Part shown: piece after piece, positions 15,778 through 24,439 of the stretch
Position numbering within the stretch: the stretch's first letter is position 1
Layout: every line of letters begins with the position of its first letter
Source: JBBQVS01 sp038211295
Lineage (GTDB): Bacteria; Chloroflexota; Ktedonobacteria; Ktedonobacterales; Ktedonobacteraceae
Assembly: GCA_038211295.1 (NCBI GenBank)
Contig: JBBQVS010000047.1
Coordinates: 1 to 30,633 of the forward strand
Length of the DNA stretch: 30,633 nt
Direction: 5' to 3'
Notes under the pieces: generated by a model
Seen by the model: only the letters and a program-made list of their open reading frames with translations
Database searches by the model: none
What the model was told of the DNA's origin: nothing
Translations under genes and position numbers: made by a program

Positions 15778-17118
15778 CTATCCGTGTATTTCTTCGGAGG
15801 CAACTTGTCCGAAAGAAATCGCGCGATAGCGTACCTGTATGTGTGTAGAATGTTCACCGTGCTCCGCTATTTGTGTCTCGATAATTGTTTTTAATCGACG
15901 TGCGACGAACTCCGCGCCACCTTGTTCGGCGTTGAGTACCGCAACGATGGTGTTCATCCCGTGTACGCTCAGCAGGTCGTCGCGTCGCATGTATTTGCGA
16001 AGCGCGGGCAAAAGCTTCTGTAAAAGCGCGTGTATAACGTGTTCTACCTGCATGTCAATGAGTTTGTTGCCCTCACGCTGAACATGAAAAACGATAATGC
16101 TCTGTGTTTTGGAGATGCGGCGCAGCTTGCGCTCACTGTCTTCCAACGTTTTTGTCGAGGCCACTGCTTGCCACACATGGTGCGAGCGTTTCTGTAACAC
16201 GTCGTACCACCCTTGTGCTCGTGCTAGCCCTTCCAGACCAATCGTGCCGAGCGTCCAGGCCAGTTGTCTGGGACTGTTCACCGTATATGGCGCACTGGCC
16301 AGGAGTTCACGCACAATGGGAAGAATGCTCATGGTCGGTGCTGTGTACTTCTCCTGTGCTTGAGTCTTGAGATGGCCCGCGTGAATACGACGTCGTTGTT
16401 TGAGGAAGTCATGGATCGTCATTGGCCCCTTGTTGTACACAAGTGCTTCTGGCTCATAGACAAGGTGAAGTTTTTGCGCGGAGACCGCGGCCTGAATCGA
16501 GATTTCGTCAACCGCTGTATCGATGGGGATGCTCTCTACGATATTGCGGAACGCGACCACCTCGCCCAGTTTAGGGCTACGTCGCGCCATGCGGTCATGC
16601 AGAAGCCAGAGCAGATGCACGGCGTGTCCTACAAACGTTCCCTGATCGTTGACGGGTATCGGATGCGCTCCCACCATGCCCACATCGGGATTGGTGAAAT
16701 GAACACACAGTTGCTCTAACGTGTCGTCTTCCGGTATGATATCCGCTCCCACCATGACAAGCACGCCACTGCGAGCATGTTGTAAGAAAAGATTGATCGC
16801 CGACGCTTTTCCTTCGCGTTGAGGTTGCACGAGAAGGGAGACGCGTGGCTCGTATTGCATTATGTCTTGTACAATGCCAATTGTATTGTCAGTACAGCCA
16901 CTGGCGACGACGATAACCTCTACCAAAGCTGTTCTATTGCTTACCTGCCGCAAAACTGCTTCAAGAGTACGTCCAATATTGGCTTCTTCATTATAGGCCA
17001 TAACGCCCACGCTATATTCAATGCACTGCGCTTTGAGCCGCGACGAAACGAGCTTCGCGGGTACTAGTTCCAAAAGTGGAATACGCTCCACTGCTTGCTC
17101 TTCCATATTACTGACCAA
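15778..17118 (-). CDS. GT2 glycosyltransferase fused to a degenerate GGDEF-like domain
   Basis: Residues of about 35-300 form a family-2 glycosyltransferase: VGVMAYNEEANIGRTLEA, VASGCTDNT, REGKASAIN, VMVGADIIPEDD, the VDEISIQ acid and KQRRRIHAGH (QxxRW-like). No transmembrane pairs are evident, so it is probably cytosolic or peripheral. Residues of about 325-440 have the strand-helix order of a diguanylate-cyclase domain (SIIVFHVQ; LRKYMRRDDLLSVHG; GGAEFVARRLKTIIE; RYRAISFG), but the GGDEF loop itself is replaced (HGMNTI). This part could bind c-di-GMP or GTP, or be purely structural. The start is TTG 17118 with GGAGG 7 bp upstream, and that site lies inside a hairpin. The GGDEF assignment is inferred by pattern. 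Confidence 0.8.
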   Translation of the reverse strand: MVSNMEEQAVERIPLLELVPAKLVSSRLKAQCIEYSVGVMAYNEEANIGRTLEAVLRQVSNRTALVEVIVVASGCTDNTIGIVQDIMQYEPRVSLLVQPQREGKASAINLFLQHARSGVLVMVGADIIPEDDTLEQLCVHFTNPDVGMVGAHPIPVNDQGTFVGHAVHLLWLLHDRMARRSPKLGEVVAFRNIVESIPIDTAVDEISIQAAVSAQKLHLVYEPEALVYNKGPMTIHDFLKQRRRIHAGHLKTQAQEKYTAPTMSILPIVRELLASAPYTVNSPRQLAWTLGTIGLEGLARAQGWYDVLQKRSHHVWQAVASTKTLEDSERKLRRISKTQSIIVFHVQREGNKLIDMQVEHVIHALLQKLLPALRKYMRRDDLLSVHGMNTIVAVLNAEQGGAEFVARRLKTIIETQIAEHGEHSTHIQVRYRAISFGQVASEEIHG

Positions 17119-17125
17119 AAATGCA

Positions 17126-17166
17126 CCTCCTTCTGTCTCTATGTTTCTCTATCGACAGAAAGGAGG
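17126..17166 (-). promoter_or_regulatory. Hairpin that sequesters the glycosyltransferase Shine-Dalgarno site
   Basis: On the minus strand CCTCC-(T)-TTCTGTC pairs with GACAGAA-GGAGG, giving 12 bp with one bulge and a 16-nt loop. The 3' arm is the GGAGG ribosome site of the TTG-start gene at 17118, and TTTTT follows shortly after. It could mask translation, act as a thermosensor-like element, or be a terminator of the upstream gene that overlaps the ribosome site. Confidence 0.6.
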
Positions 17167-17190
17167 CACCCTTGAGCGTTCGCCTACGTG

Positions 17191-17880
17191 TTACGCTTTT
17201 CGCGCAATCAAGGCATCTTGCGTGGCGAAAATGTCATAGTTTCCCTCTCGCTGGTAGACCGCGTTGCCATAAGCGGCATCTACAAAAGGCGAGACCCACG
17301 AGCGTTGTGCGTCCATCGTCTGAAAAAAATTATCGTCGCCTCCATTGAGTGCGACTGCGGTACGCGGTGCCGTGTTTTCGAGTTTGATATCGTCGTAGCG
17401 TCCCTCTAAGCGCGTCAATTTATAGCCTGAATGCAGGCCAACGATAGTAAGCCAGGAGGCGACTTTGAGAATGTTTCCTTGAAGCATCCACTCATCGCCC
17501 GATACTTGATAGGTCTGCGGGAGCGCGTGACCGTTATTGTCATATTGTGTCAACTCGACAAACAACGTATGTTTGACGTTGGCTATTGTCGTCGCGTGTA
17601 CATGGGCAACTTTGATCTCACCCGTCAAGCCAAGATAGGTTTGTAGCGCGAGTGCCGCCCAGAGCAGGGAGAAAGCAACTGCAATCAGCACAATGCCGCT
17701 TACACCTTGTCCCCAGTGAATGCCCCTGTGCCTACGAAGTTTACGTACAACCCCTTGCTCATCGGTAAACCTTTCGACGCGCCGATGTCCTCGCAATGCT
17801 GTAACAAGGAGTCCTATACCAAGTAAAGCAATCAGAAGCAGAAAAAATTGCTGCCAACCAAAAGTAACAGGAAATGTCAC
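17191..17880 (-). CDS. Two-TM membrane protein of unknown function
   Basis: One hydrophobic helix lies near residues 9-27 and a second near residues 58-80. Between them is a basic cytoplasmic stretch (RGHRRVERFTDE, RKLRRHRG). The rest, about 145 residues, is a soluble domain on the far side with no motif I recognise. The start is GTG 17880, with only a loose GGGAA upstream. It lies between the receptor-type Ser/Thr kinase and the glycosyltransferase on the same strand, with a 102-bp gap to the kinase, and could belong to the same unit. I can assign no function. Confidence 0.75.
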   Translation of the reverse strand: MTFPVTFGWQQFFLLLIALLGIGLLVTALRGHRRVERFTDEQGVVRKLRRHRGIHWGQGVSGIVLIAVAFSLLWAALALQTYLGLTGEIKVAHVHATTIANVKHTLFVELTQYDNNGHALPQTYQVSGDEWMLQGNILKVASWLTIVGLHSGYKLTRLEGRYDDIKLENTAPRTAVALNGGDDNFFQTMDAQRSWVSPFVDAAYGNAVYQREGNYDIFATQDALIARKA

Positions 17881-17982
17881 GGTTGTTCCCAGCCTTTCGA
17901 TGTATTCTTATTTCTTGCCTTTTTTCAAGTCTTCCTGCTCCAGTGTACCATTTTTCTTGTGTGATATTTACTGCTTGTTTTG

Positions 17983-19926
17983 TTACGCTGGCGAATATAA
18001 TTCAAAGTTGCTAACTGTAATCGCGGCATTCTGACCTAGCGCAATGCCCGCCGTTCCCGCCAGGTATGTTGACGCTGGGTCGTCCGCGCTGCCTAATGCG
18101 GCACCGTTAGAGTAGAAGGTATAGTGGTTGCCACTCACAACAATATCGAGTGTTGTAAGCGTGTGAATATCGCCGAATTTCCCTTTGCCGTTGGTAAGTG
18201 GCGTTGCCTTGCCTGTCGTGTTATCATACACATCAACTCCCCAGGTGCCGTCAGGATGAATAAGAAAAGTATAGGCACCCTGTTGCTGATTGCCGGGTTG
18301 GTTGTGAAAGTAGACGCCGAAATCTGCTGAAGACGTGCCGCTTTGCTGAATCTGCATCTGTATCACATAGTTTGCAGGATATGCTTTCCCAGGCAAGGCC
18401 GAAAGAAATGTGCCGTTCAGATTGGGAGTTGCGAGTGTATTTCGCAGCGTCGTCTGCCCATTCTGGCAAGTGAGCAACACTTTGTTGTAGTTCGTCCATG
18501 TACCACCGCCGCTATCACATCCGCCGCCGGGAGTTGTCGCGGCATAAATCAAAGGGCCGGTGGGAATAAGCGCGGGTTGTACCTGTACCGTTGGTGCTGT
18601 TGTCGGCTTAGCAGTAGCGGTAGGGGGCGTTGTCGCTGTTGGTGTGACTCCTTTTGTGGGTGCTGTTGTGGGTGCTATGGTTGGTTGGCTCGTTCCCCCC
18701 AATGTTGGCGTGGGCGAGACATTTGCTTGTGTTCTGGAGAAGTACGCGCCGGCAGATATGCCGCCGACAATCAGCACCAGTGCTACAAGAATGCCCAGAA
18801 TGACAACCAGTGGTTGTGTGGTGCTCTTTGGTGGTGGTTGGTAGGGTGCTGTGGACGGTGCGTTATAGGTTGGGTAAACTGGTTGCGGATTGTAGCCGCC
18901 GTACATGTTGCTCTGCTGAGTGTTCGGGTTGCCCTGATTGTAGTACACTCCGCTTTGTGGTGGTGGCGTGTAGTTCTGGCGTGTTTGCACAACTGTTGGC
19001 GGCGGTTCTGGCAGTATAAGCGAATTGTTCTGCATATCGACGACGGGCGGGACGTAGGACGTGTTCGGTTGTGTCAGCGCACTCCGAAAGGCGCGGGCGA
19101 ACGCGCCCACTGATGTGTAGCGTTGCTCACGCTGCTTGGCGGTAGCTTTGCGTATGACGTTATCAATGGAGGCGGGAATCTCTGGATTGAGCTGATGGAG
19201 TGAGGGCAACTGTTCGCGCATGTGCTTGGTGATAACCACAATGGGCGTTGTGCCTCTAAATGGCACCGTGCCGCTTAACATCTGGAAAAGCACAATGCCA
19301 AGTTCATAAATATCGGCGCGATAATCGATCTGTTCCCCATTCACCATCTCTGGTGCCATGTATTCGGGCGTGCCGATAATCATGCCTGTGCTGGTCAGGC
19401 CCGCGTTCCCAGAAGTATCTTCCATGATGCGTGCGATACCGAAGTCCGCCAGGACGAGCCGACCATCCGCGGCTAGCAAAAAATTGGCGGGCTTGAGGTC
19501 CCGGTGTACGACGCCCTGCGCGTGGGCGTAATCCAGTGCTGAAGCTGCCTGATCGAGATACTTCGCGGTCTCTTCAAGTGAGAGTGCGCCGCGCTGTATA
19601 AGTACATCGCGCAGACTACCGCCGTTGAGATAGGGCATGACGAGATAGGCCAGGTTGTCCTGTTCGCCATACTCATAAATGGGCATGATGTTGACGTGTT
19701 CAAGTTTTGCTATAACGTCGGCCTCGCGACGAAAGCGAGCAAGAAATGCGTCATATACGTCGTTGCTCATCGCCGTATTTGGTAGTAACACTTTGACTGC
19801 TACCCGCCGCGACGGTCTTGTCTGTTGTGCAAGATAGACCGCGCCCATACCGCCCTGCCCAACCAGCTTTTCAAGTACACATGTGCCAAGTGTTTTCCCT
19901 GTAAGGTCTCCTCTATTGCTTGCCAT
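17983..19926 (-). CDS. PknB-type transmembrane Ser/Thr protein kinase with extracellular beta-sandwich sensor
   Basis: The N-terminal kinase domain (about 10-285) is intact: glycine loop GQGGMGAVY, VAVKVL (K45), HRDLKPANF (H141, D143, N148), DFG (161-163) and GTPEYMAPE. A Pro/Gln/Tyr-rich juxtamembrane region follows, then one transmembrane helix (about 373-396), a Thr/Pro-rich stalk, and an extracellular domain of about 190 residues. That domain resembles the LamG/concanavalin-like or DUF1080 fold (YVIQMQIQQSG, DFGVYFHNQ, GNHYTFYSNG, GTAGIALGQ). It probably binds a carbohydrate or wall fragment and signals inward. The kinase is complete, unlike the pseudokinase at 3630-5003, whose FHA domain is a candidate phospho-reader. 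Confidence 0.93.
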   Translation of the reverse strand: MASNRGDLTGKTLGTCVLEKLVGQGGMGAVYLAQQTRPSRRVAVKVLLPNTAMSNDVYDAFLARFRREADVIAKLEHVNIMPIYEYGEQDNLAYLVMPYLNGGSLRDVLIQRGALSLEETAKYLDQAASALDYAHAQGVVHRDLKPANFLLAADGRLVLADFGIARIMEDTSGNAGLTSTGMIIGTPEYMAPEMVNGEQIDYRADIYELGIVLFQMLSGTVPFRGTTPIVVITKHMREQLPSLHQLNPEIPASIDNVIRKATAKQREQRYTSVGAFARAFRSALTQPNTSYVPPVVDMQNNSLILPEPPPTVVQTRQNYTPPPQSGVYYNQGNPNTQQSNMYGGYNPQPVYPTYNAPSTAPYQPPPKSTTQPLVVILGILVALVLIVGGISAGAYFSRTQANVSPTPTLGGTSQPTIAPTTAPTKGVTPTATTPPTATAKPTTAPTVQVQPALIPTGPLIYAATTPGGGCDSGGGTWTNYNKVLLTCQNGQTTLRNTLATPNLNGTFLSALPGKAYPANYVIQMQIQQSGTSSADFGVYFHNQPGNQQQGAYTFLIHPDGTWGVDVYDNTTGKATPLTNGKGKFGDIHTLTTLDIVVSGNHYTFYSNGAALGSADDPASTYLAGTAGIALGQNAAITVSNFELYSPA

Positions 19927-19981
19927 CGCTTTTCCGCTTACCTCTTCTTTATTTCGCTAGCTCTCTCTTCATAGTACAACG

Positions 19982-21181
19982 TTACAGAACAGTTTTTTCT
20001 GTCGTTGTATGCCGATTGTCCGGCAATCGTGCAAGCCGAGTGTGAACCTCCCGCAACATCGCGTCACTTTTACAAAACGCGAAGCGCACATACTTGCTTC
20101 CGATAGACGCATGTTCCTGTCCATAGAACGACTCAGGGGGAATACAGGCAATACCAGCTGTCTGTATCAAGTATCGTGTGAATTCAAATGGCGTTCCCGC
20201 GAAAATTGGCGAGAAGTCCGCCATCACAAAGTATGTGCCTTCGGGCGCGATACATCTCATCCCACTGCTTTGAAGCGCGGGCATAATCAGTTGCCGCTTC
20301 CTCTCGTACATTGCCTGAAACTCCTGGTAGTATGTATCAGAGAGGTTAAGCGCATACGCTACTGCCTCTTGTGACGGATAATGTACCGCGAAGGTTACAA
20401 ACTGGTGCGCTCGTCCTACTCCCGCAATCAGGTCGGGTGGCCCATACACCCACCCAATTTTCCACCCCGTCGCACTAAACAACTTGCCAGCACTACTCAC
20501 GGTAACAGTGCGTCCAAACATCCCAGGGAGAGTCGCGATAGGAATATGCTGCGCGTCATCGAAAAGCAGGTGTTCATACACTTCGTCGGAGATAACGGTT
20601 ACGTCGTGCTCTATGCATAGCTGGGCGATTTGCGTCAATTCTTGACGTGTGAAGACGCGTCCGGTTGGATTGTGCGGAGTGTTCAGGATGATTGCGCGTG
20701 TCTTGCTAGTGAATGCCGCCTGTAGTTCGTTGAGGGCCAGCGTCCATGCGGGTGGATGCAGAGGTATATAGACAGGGACAGCGTTTGCCATAAGAATGGC
20801 GGGTACGTAGGTATCGAAAAAGGGTTCAATCACAATAACCTCATCGCCCGCATCGACAAGGCCCATGATGGCAGAGAGAATACCCTCCGTCGCGCCCGAT
20901 GTGACGACAACGCCACTCGTGGGGTCAATGTCCATTTCATAGAAGCGTGCGGCATGATCGGCAACGGCTTTACGCAGGGTTGGGCTGCCGGGGCCAGGAG
21001 CGTATTGATTGTACCTGCCCGATTGCGCGGCCTCTGTAAGCTGACGGACGATGTCGGGCGGCGTATCAAAGTCTGGCTTGCCCTGCCCCAGATTGAGGGC
21101 GTTGTGCTGTTGTGCCAGCGTATTGATTTCGGTAAAGATGTTTGTGCCAAAGGTCGCGACACGGTTAGCAGGAGTTGGCAT
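19982..21181 (-). CDS. Class I/II PLP-dependent aminotransferase
   Basis: A fold-type I aminotransferase of the aspartate/kynurenine/methionine aminotransferase group. Conserved elements are the N-terminal LGQGKPDFDTP, TSGATEGI for the PLP phosphate, NTPHNPTGRV, ISDEVYEHL (Asp to pyridine N) and the Schiff-base lysine in SSAGKLFSATGWKIGW (K233). The C-terminal part has the substrate-carboxylate Arg region YVRFAFCKSD. The exact amino-acid substrate cannot be decided, though the sequence is near YbdL/kynurenine-oxoglutarate types. I chose ATG 21181 with GGAG 8 bp upstream; the frame is open to 21244 without a site. A CDF transporter gene precedes it by 75 bp. Confidence 0.9.
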   Translation of the reverse strand: MPTPANRVATFGTNIFTEINTLAQQHNALNLGQGKPDFDTPPDIVRQLTEAAQSGRYNQYAPGPGSPTLRKAVADHAARFYEMDIDPTSGVVVTSGATEGILSAIMGLVDAGDEVIVIEPFFDTYVPAILMANAVPVYIPLHPPAWTLALNELQAAFTSKTRAIILNTPHNPTGRVFTRQELTQIAQLCIEHDVTVISDEVYEHLLFDDAQHIPIATLPGMFGRTVTVSSAGKLFSATGWKIGWVYGPPDLIAGVGRAHQFVTFAVHYPSQEAVAYALNLSDTYYQEFQAMYERKRQLIMPALQSSGMRCIAPEGTYFVMADFSPIFAGTPFEFTRYLIQTAGIACIPPESFYGQEHASIGSKYVRFAFCKSDAMLREVHTRLARLPDNRHTTTEKTVL

Positions 21182-21256
21182 AAGAAAAGCTCCGTTGGTT
21201 TCTTCTGGTAGGTAAGTACATACTATACAGTTACAGTGTAGCAAAAAAGCATCGTG

Positions 21257-22732
21257 CTACGCTTCGGGTGGCTCGGTATGAATGATTACCGAGTCGAGAT
21301 GCGGGTAGGCATGACGCAAGCGTCGTTTGATCTCTTCGGCCTGTATGTGTGCCTCGCTGAGTGGAACCTGCGCGTCGAAGGTCGTGTGCAACATAAGGTC
21401 AAGATGAGACTCTTTATCGTCATCATCTCCACTCTTGCTTGTTGCTCCTATCTCTGGCTGCGAACGATACAGGTGTACATCGTGAGCACTTCCGCCGCCT
21501 GCCACCTCGTCGGCGATGCGACAGATGGCGGCTCGCATCGCTCCATGCTCCTGCGTCACTTCCTGACGCGGCAACACGACCTCGTTGGGAGCTTCAAGGT
21601 GTGTTGTCACCCGTCGCAGTTGTGTGTTGCCCGCAAGCACCGCTTGCTCCAGACGTGTCGCGACGCTATGAGCATCTTGCAGGTTCATGTCCGCCTGTAC
21701 TTCAAGGTCAAAATCTGCCTCCAGGAGTCCGTTCACATCGCGTACATGAATATCGTGTGCATGAACGCCTTGCAGTTCTGCCAGATAGTGAATCTGGTCT
21801 GTAACCGTCTCCTGTGGCGACGCAGTTGGCTCGACATGCACAACGACATCTGCCTCTCCCAGTGGCGAGATATTTCGCACGCCATCCAGCGCGGCCTTTT
21901 CGACATCTTCAGAGAGTTCGTGAATCTGCTCGAACGAGTAAGTGCGTGGAGCGGCGATGATAACATCGGTAAAGAGCTTATTGCCGGCGCGGCGCAGGCG
22001 AATGCGTCGAACCTCTGTGACACCCGCGAGATGGTCTATTTGCGCCTGTATCTGTGGCGCAAGCTCGTCGGGCGCACGATCCAGCAACGCGTCAATTGTC
22101 TCTTTTGCTAGACGCAGACCGACCCAGAGCACGATGCCTGAAACGCCCAGTGCCGCGATGGCATCGGCTTGCGATAGCCACCTGGGCAACGAGAAGGTAT
22201 GTGTGAGCCAGACGACGAGTAGACCCAGAATGACAACGGCTGAACTCCAGATATCCGTACTGAAATGCAGCGCGTCCGCTTCCAATGCCTGACTACCGAG
22301 GCGACGCGCGACTCGCAGCAGCACACGAGAGCGGGTTACATCGACGCCAATTGATATGAGCATGACTACGAACGCCCAGACGCTGATGTTGACATTGCCT
22401 TCTTGCAAGAGCAAACGGCGTCCCGCTTCATAGATAATCCAGAGGGCTGTGATTAAGAGCAGGACAGCTTCAAAAAAAGCCGACAGATTCTCGACCTTGT
22501 AGTGTCCATAGTTATGTGTCGCGTCCGCCGGTTTGTCGGAGACGCGTACTGCGAAGAAGGTCATGAGAGCCGCTACAAGGTCTAAACCAGAATGTGCCGC
22601 CTCCGCTAGTATTCCCAGACTGCCCGTGAAGAGCGCGACGACGATTTTGAGGGTGGTCAGGCCGATTGCCGCGCCAACCGACGAAAGCGCGACGCGTGTC
22701 TTCTCGCGGTGTGCATCTATAGTATGTGGCAT
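21257..22732 (-). CDS. Cation diffusion facilitator (CDF) metal transporter with three tandem C-terminal domains
   Basis: CDF proteins export Zn, Mn, Fe or related ions by proton antiport. Residues of about 12-205 form the six-helix channel with the two metal-site motifs AHSGLD (TM2) and ALHFSTD (TM5). The remaining roughly 285 residues hold three successive ZT-dimer-like units. The first is around EVRRIRLRRAGNKLFTDVII, the second around AHDIHVRDVNGLLEADFDL, and the third around AHDVHLYRSQ and HLDLMLHTTF. Most CDFs have one such domain and about 300 residues. The acidic SGDDDDKES loop in the third unit might bind metal. Substrate metal is undetermined. Confidence 0.9.
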   Translation of the reverse strand: MPHTIDAHREKTRVALSSVGAAIGLTTLKIVVALFTGSLGILAEAAHSGLDLVAALMTFFAVRVSDKPADATHNYGHYKVENLSAFFEAVLLLITALWIIYEAGRRLLLQEGNVNISVWAFVVMLISIGVDVTRSRVLLRVARRLGSQALEADALHFSTDIWSSAVVILGLLVVWLTHTFSLPRWLSQADAIAALGVSGIVLWVGLRLAKETIDALLDRAPDELAPQIQAQIDHLAGVTEVRRIRLRRAGNKLFTDVIIAAPRTYSFEQIHELSEDVEKAALDGVRNISPLGEADVVVHVEPTASPQETVTDQIHYLAELQGVHAHDIHVRDVNGLLEADFDLEVQADMNLQDAHSVATRLEQAVLAGNTQLRRVTTHLEAPNEVVLPRQEVTQEHGAMRAAICRIADEVAGGGSAHDVHLYRSQPEIGATSKSGDDDDKESHLDLMLHTTFDAQVPLSEAHIQAEEIKRRLRHAYPHLDSVIIHTEPPEA

Positions 22733-22927
22733 AGAGACGTGTGGTCCCCCGTTAGTATTTTTCGCGTGACAATAACATGGTTAGTCCGTTCGTGATACCC
22801 TATTGTATGCAAACTTTGCTGATAGGGCAAGTGCCAGAGGTGCGAAAACGTCCTCAGAACAAGAATGTGCGAGGTGCTATAGTTATTTCCTCCATAGAAT
22901 TGCGCCACATATTGCTAAAAATGAAAA

Positions 22928-22956
22928 TTGACATCTTGCCCGTATCCTGTTATCCT
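22928..22956 (+). promoter_or_regulatory. Sigma-70 promoter of the arg-his operon
   Basis: Consensus -35 TTGACA (22928-22933) and -10 TATCCT (22951-22956) are spaced 17 bp apart. Transcription would begin near 22963, about 18 nt before Stem I of the T-box. The stretch 22733-22927 upstream shows no gene. Confidence 0.75.
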
Positions 22957-22980
22957 TAAATACAAGACAATTTAATAAAG

Positions 22981-23327
22981 ACTGACCCGCGATGAGCGAA
23001 CAGAGTACGAGGAAAGTGTCCGACAGCGATTCCGAGAGAAGGTGAGAGTTCGGAAATGGGTATGCTCCCTCAGAACCACTTCGTGAGCGGCTGACCGAAG
23101 AAAGTTGCTCTTAGAGAGAAGAGAGCGACAAGTAGGTACAGGTGGACGACTCACACGCAGCACAAGAGTCAATAAAGTGGTCTTTCCGCTTTCGCTACAG
23201 TGAAGTAGAGAATGTGGGCCGTGAAAGAGAACGGCTTCTTTAACAAGATTGAAAGACAATATGGGTGGCACCACGGAAGCAAAATAGTTGCTCTCGTCCC
23301 TGATCGTAGGGATGAGGGCTTTTTTTT
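22981..23327 (+). ncRNA. T-box riboswitch leader
   Basis: Stem I starts with CCGC (22987-22990) pairing GCGG (23087-23090), a GATGA kink-turn (22991-22995), then GCGAA/TTCGT. The specifier loop has AGAGTA on the 5' side and AGAACCAC (23072-23079) on the 3' side, capped by GAGG/CCTC. The T-box sequence GGGTGGCACCACGG lies at 23263-23276, and a terminator with eight T's closes the leader. Uncharged tRNA should stabilise the antiterminator. The specifier is ambiguous: CAC (His), CCA (Pro) or ACC (Thr), depending on loop register. The UGGC bulge predicts a tRNA with discriminator G73, unlike the usual C73 of tRNA-His. Downstream his genes favour His. Confidence 0.9.
23290..23327 (+). terminator. 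T-box regulated intrinsic terminator
   Basis: The stem GCTCTCGTCCCT (23290-23301) pairs with AGGGATGAGGGC (23308-23319) around a 6-nt loop, then T8 follows. The CGTCCCT strand is the one that pairs with the T-box sequence in the antiterminator form. Confidence 0.88.
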
Positions 23328-23373
23328 ATTGTCTTGAAGGGTGTATTTCTGCTTTTTGCAAGAGGAGAGGCGT

Positions 23374-24414
23374 ATGATTACCGTTGCTATAGTCAATGTA
23401 ACAAGTTATACCGCGTTGGAGTTACTGCGTTTGCTCGCGCTCCATCCGGACTTTGTTGTGACCTCCGTCACTGGCAGGAGTGCGGTTGGTAGGCGTCTGG
23501 GCGATGTATTTCCCCAGCTTTACGTGCAGACCGCGATTGACTCATCGTTGGTGATTACAGAAGAGGCCGCGCCAACTGCACTCGCGTTTGTCTGCTTGCC
23601 ACATGCGGCGGCGGCGGTGACGGTACTACAACTACTAAAGAACGGTACAAAGGTTGTTGATTTATCGGCTGATTTTCGCCTGCGCGATGCATCTACATAC
23701 GAAGCGTGGTACAAACATTCACATCCCGCGCCAGAACTTTTAGCGACAACTCCCTATGGCCTGTGTGAACGCAACCGCGAACAAATTCAATACGCCTCAC
23801 TCGTCGCCAATCCGGGCTGTTACGCAACCGCCTCTATTCTTGCCTTGCTGCCAGCGTTCGCGGCGGGCGTTGTTCATGAAAGTGTAATTATCGATGCGAA
23901 ATCCGGCGCGAGCGGTGCTGGTCGTAGTCCCTCGCTTACCACACTTTATGACGAGGTGAACGAAAACATCAACGCGTATAGCCTTGATGGACACCGCCAT
24001 TTACCAGAAATCACGCAGGAGGTAGAAGCAGTTGCTGGAACACAGGCCAGGCAGCTACGGCTGACGTTCATTCCACATCTTGTGCCGATGACGCGCGGTA
24101 TTCTTGCCACCTGTTATACCGACCTGAAAGACAAAACATGGACTACAAAAAGGGTACAAGAACTCTATCAAACATATTATGCAAGCGAACCATTTGTGCA
24201 TGTTGTCGATCAATCGCCGCACACAAAATGGAGTTATGGTAGCAATACGTGTTTTATTCATCCCTTTGTCGATACGCGCACACAGCGGCTTGTTGTTGTT
24301 TCTTGTCTTGATAATCTGGTCAAAGGCGCGGCTGGTCAAGCAGTACAAAACGCGAATATGTTGTTTCGTCTTCCAGAGACAACTGGTTTGACGGGATTGG
24401 CTGTCTATCCCTAA
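23374..24414 (+). CDS. argC: N-acetyl-gamma-glutamyl-phosphate reductase
   Basis: Third step of arginine synthesis: NADPH-dependent reduction of N-acetylglutamyl phosphate. The active-site cysteine is in VANPGCYAT (C149). Other family marks are the KSGASGAGRSP loop, SLDGHRHLPEI and the C-terminal DNLVKGAAGQAVQN. The dinucleotide loop, usually rich in Gly (GATGYxG), reads NVTSYTALEL. Chloroflexota-type ArgC often has NVTGYAGVEL, so two further glycines appear lost here. I chose ATG 23374 because AGGAGAGG precedes it; the frame also opens at 23341 inside the leader. It is the first gene after the T-box, with argB 25 bp downstream. Confidence 0.93.
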   Translation: MITVAIVNVTSYTALELLRLLALHPDFVVTSVTGRSAVGRRLGDVFPQLYVQTAIDSSLVITEEAAPTALAFVCLPHAAAAVTVLQLLKNGTKVVDLSADFRLRDASTYEAWYKHSHPAPELLATTPYGLCERNREQIQYASLVANPGCYATASILALLPAFAAGVVHESVIIDAKSGASGAGRSPSLTTLYDEVNENINAYSLDGHRHLPEITQEVEAVAGTQARQLRLTFIPHLVPMTRGILATCYTDLKDKTWTTKRVQELYQTYYASEPFVHVVDQSPHTKWSYGSNTCFIHPFVDTRTQRLVVVSCLDNLVKGAAGQAVQNANMLFRLPETTGLTGLAVYP

Positions 24415-24439
24415 CTGAAGGAAGAAGAGGAGATTTAGC

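Noticed and set aside
18343..19113. 256-residue plus-strand frame opposite the receptor kinase
   Set aside because: Cys/Trp/Arg-rich composition typical of an antisense shadow of a Thr/Pro/Gln-rich linker.
22717..22959. Short open frames on both strands before the T-box promoter
   Set aside because: No ribosome sites, and they overlap the promoter and the 5' end of the CDF gene.
22972..23396. Minus-strand open frames opposite the T-box
   Set aside because: They lie antisense to a clear structured leader.
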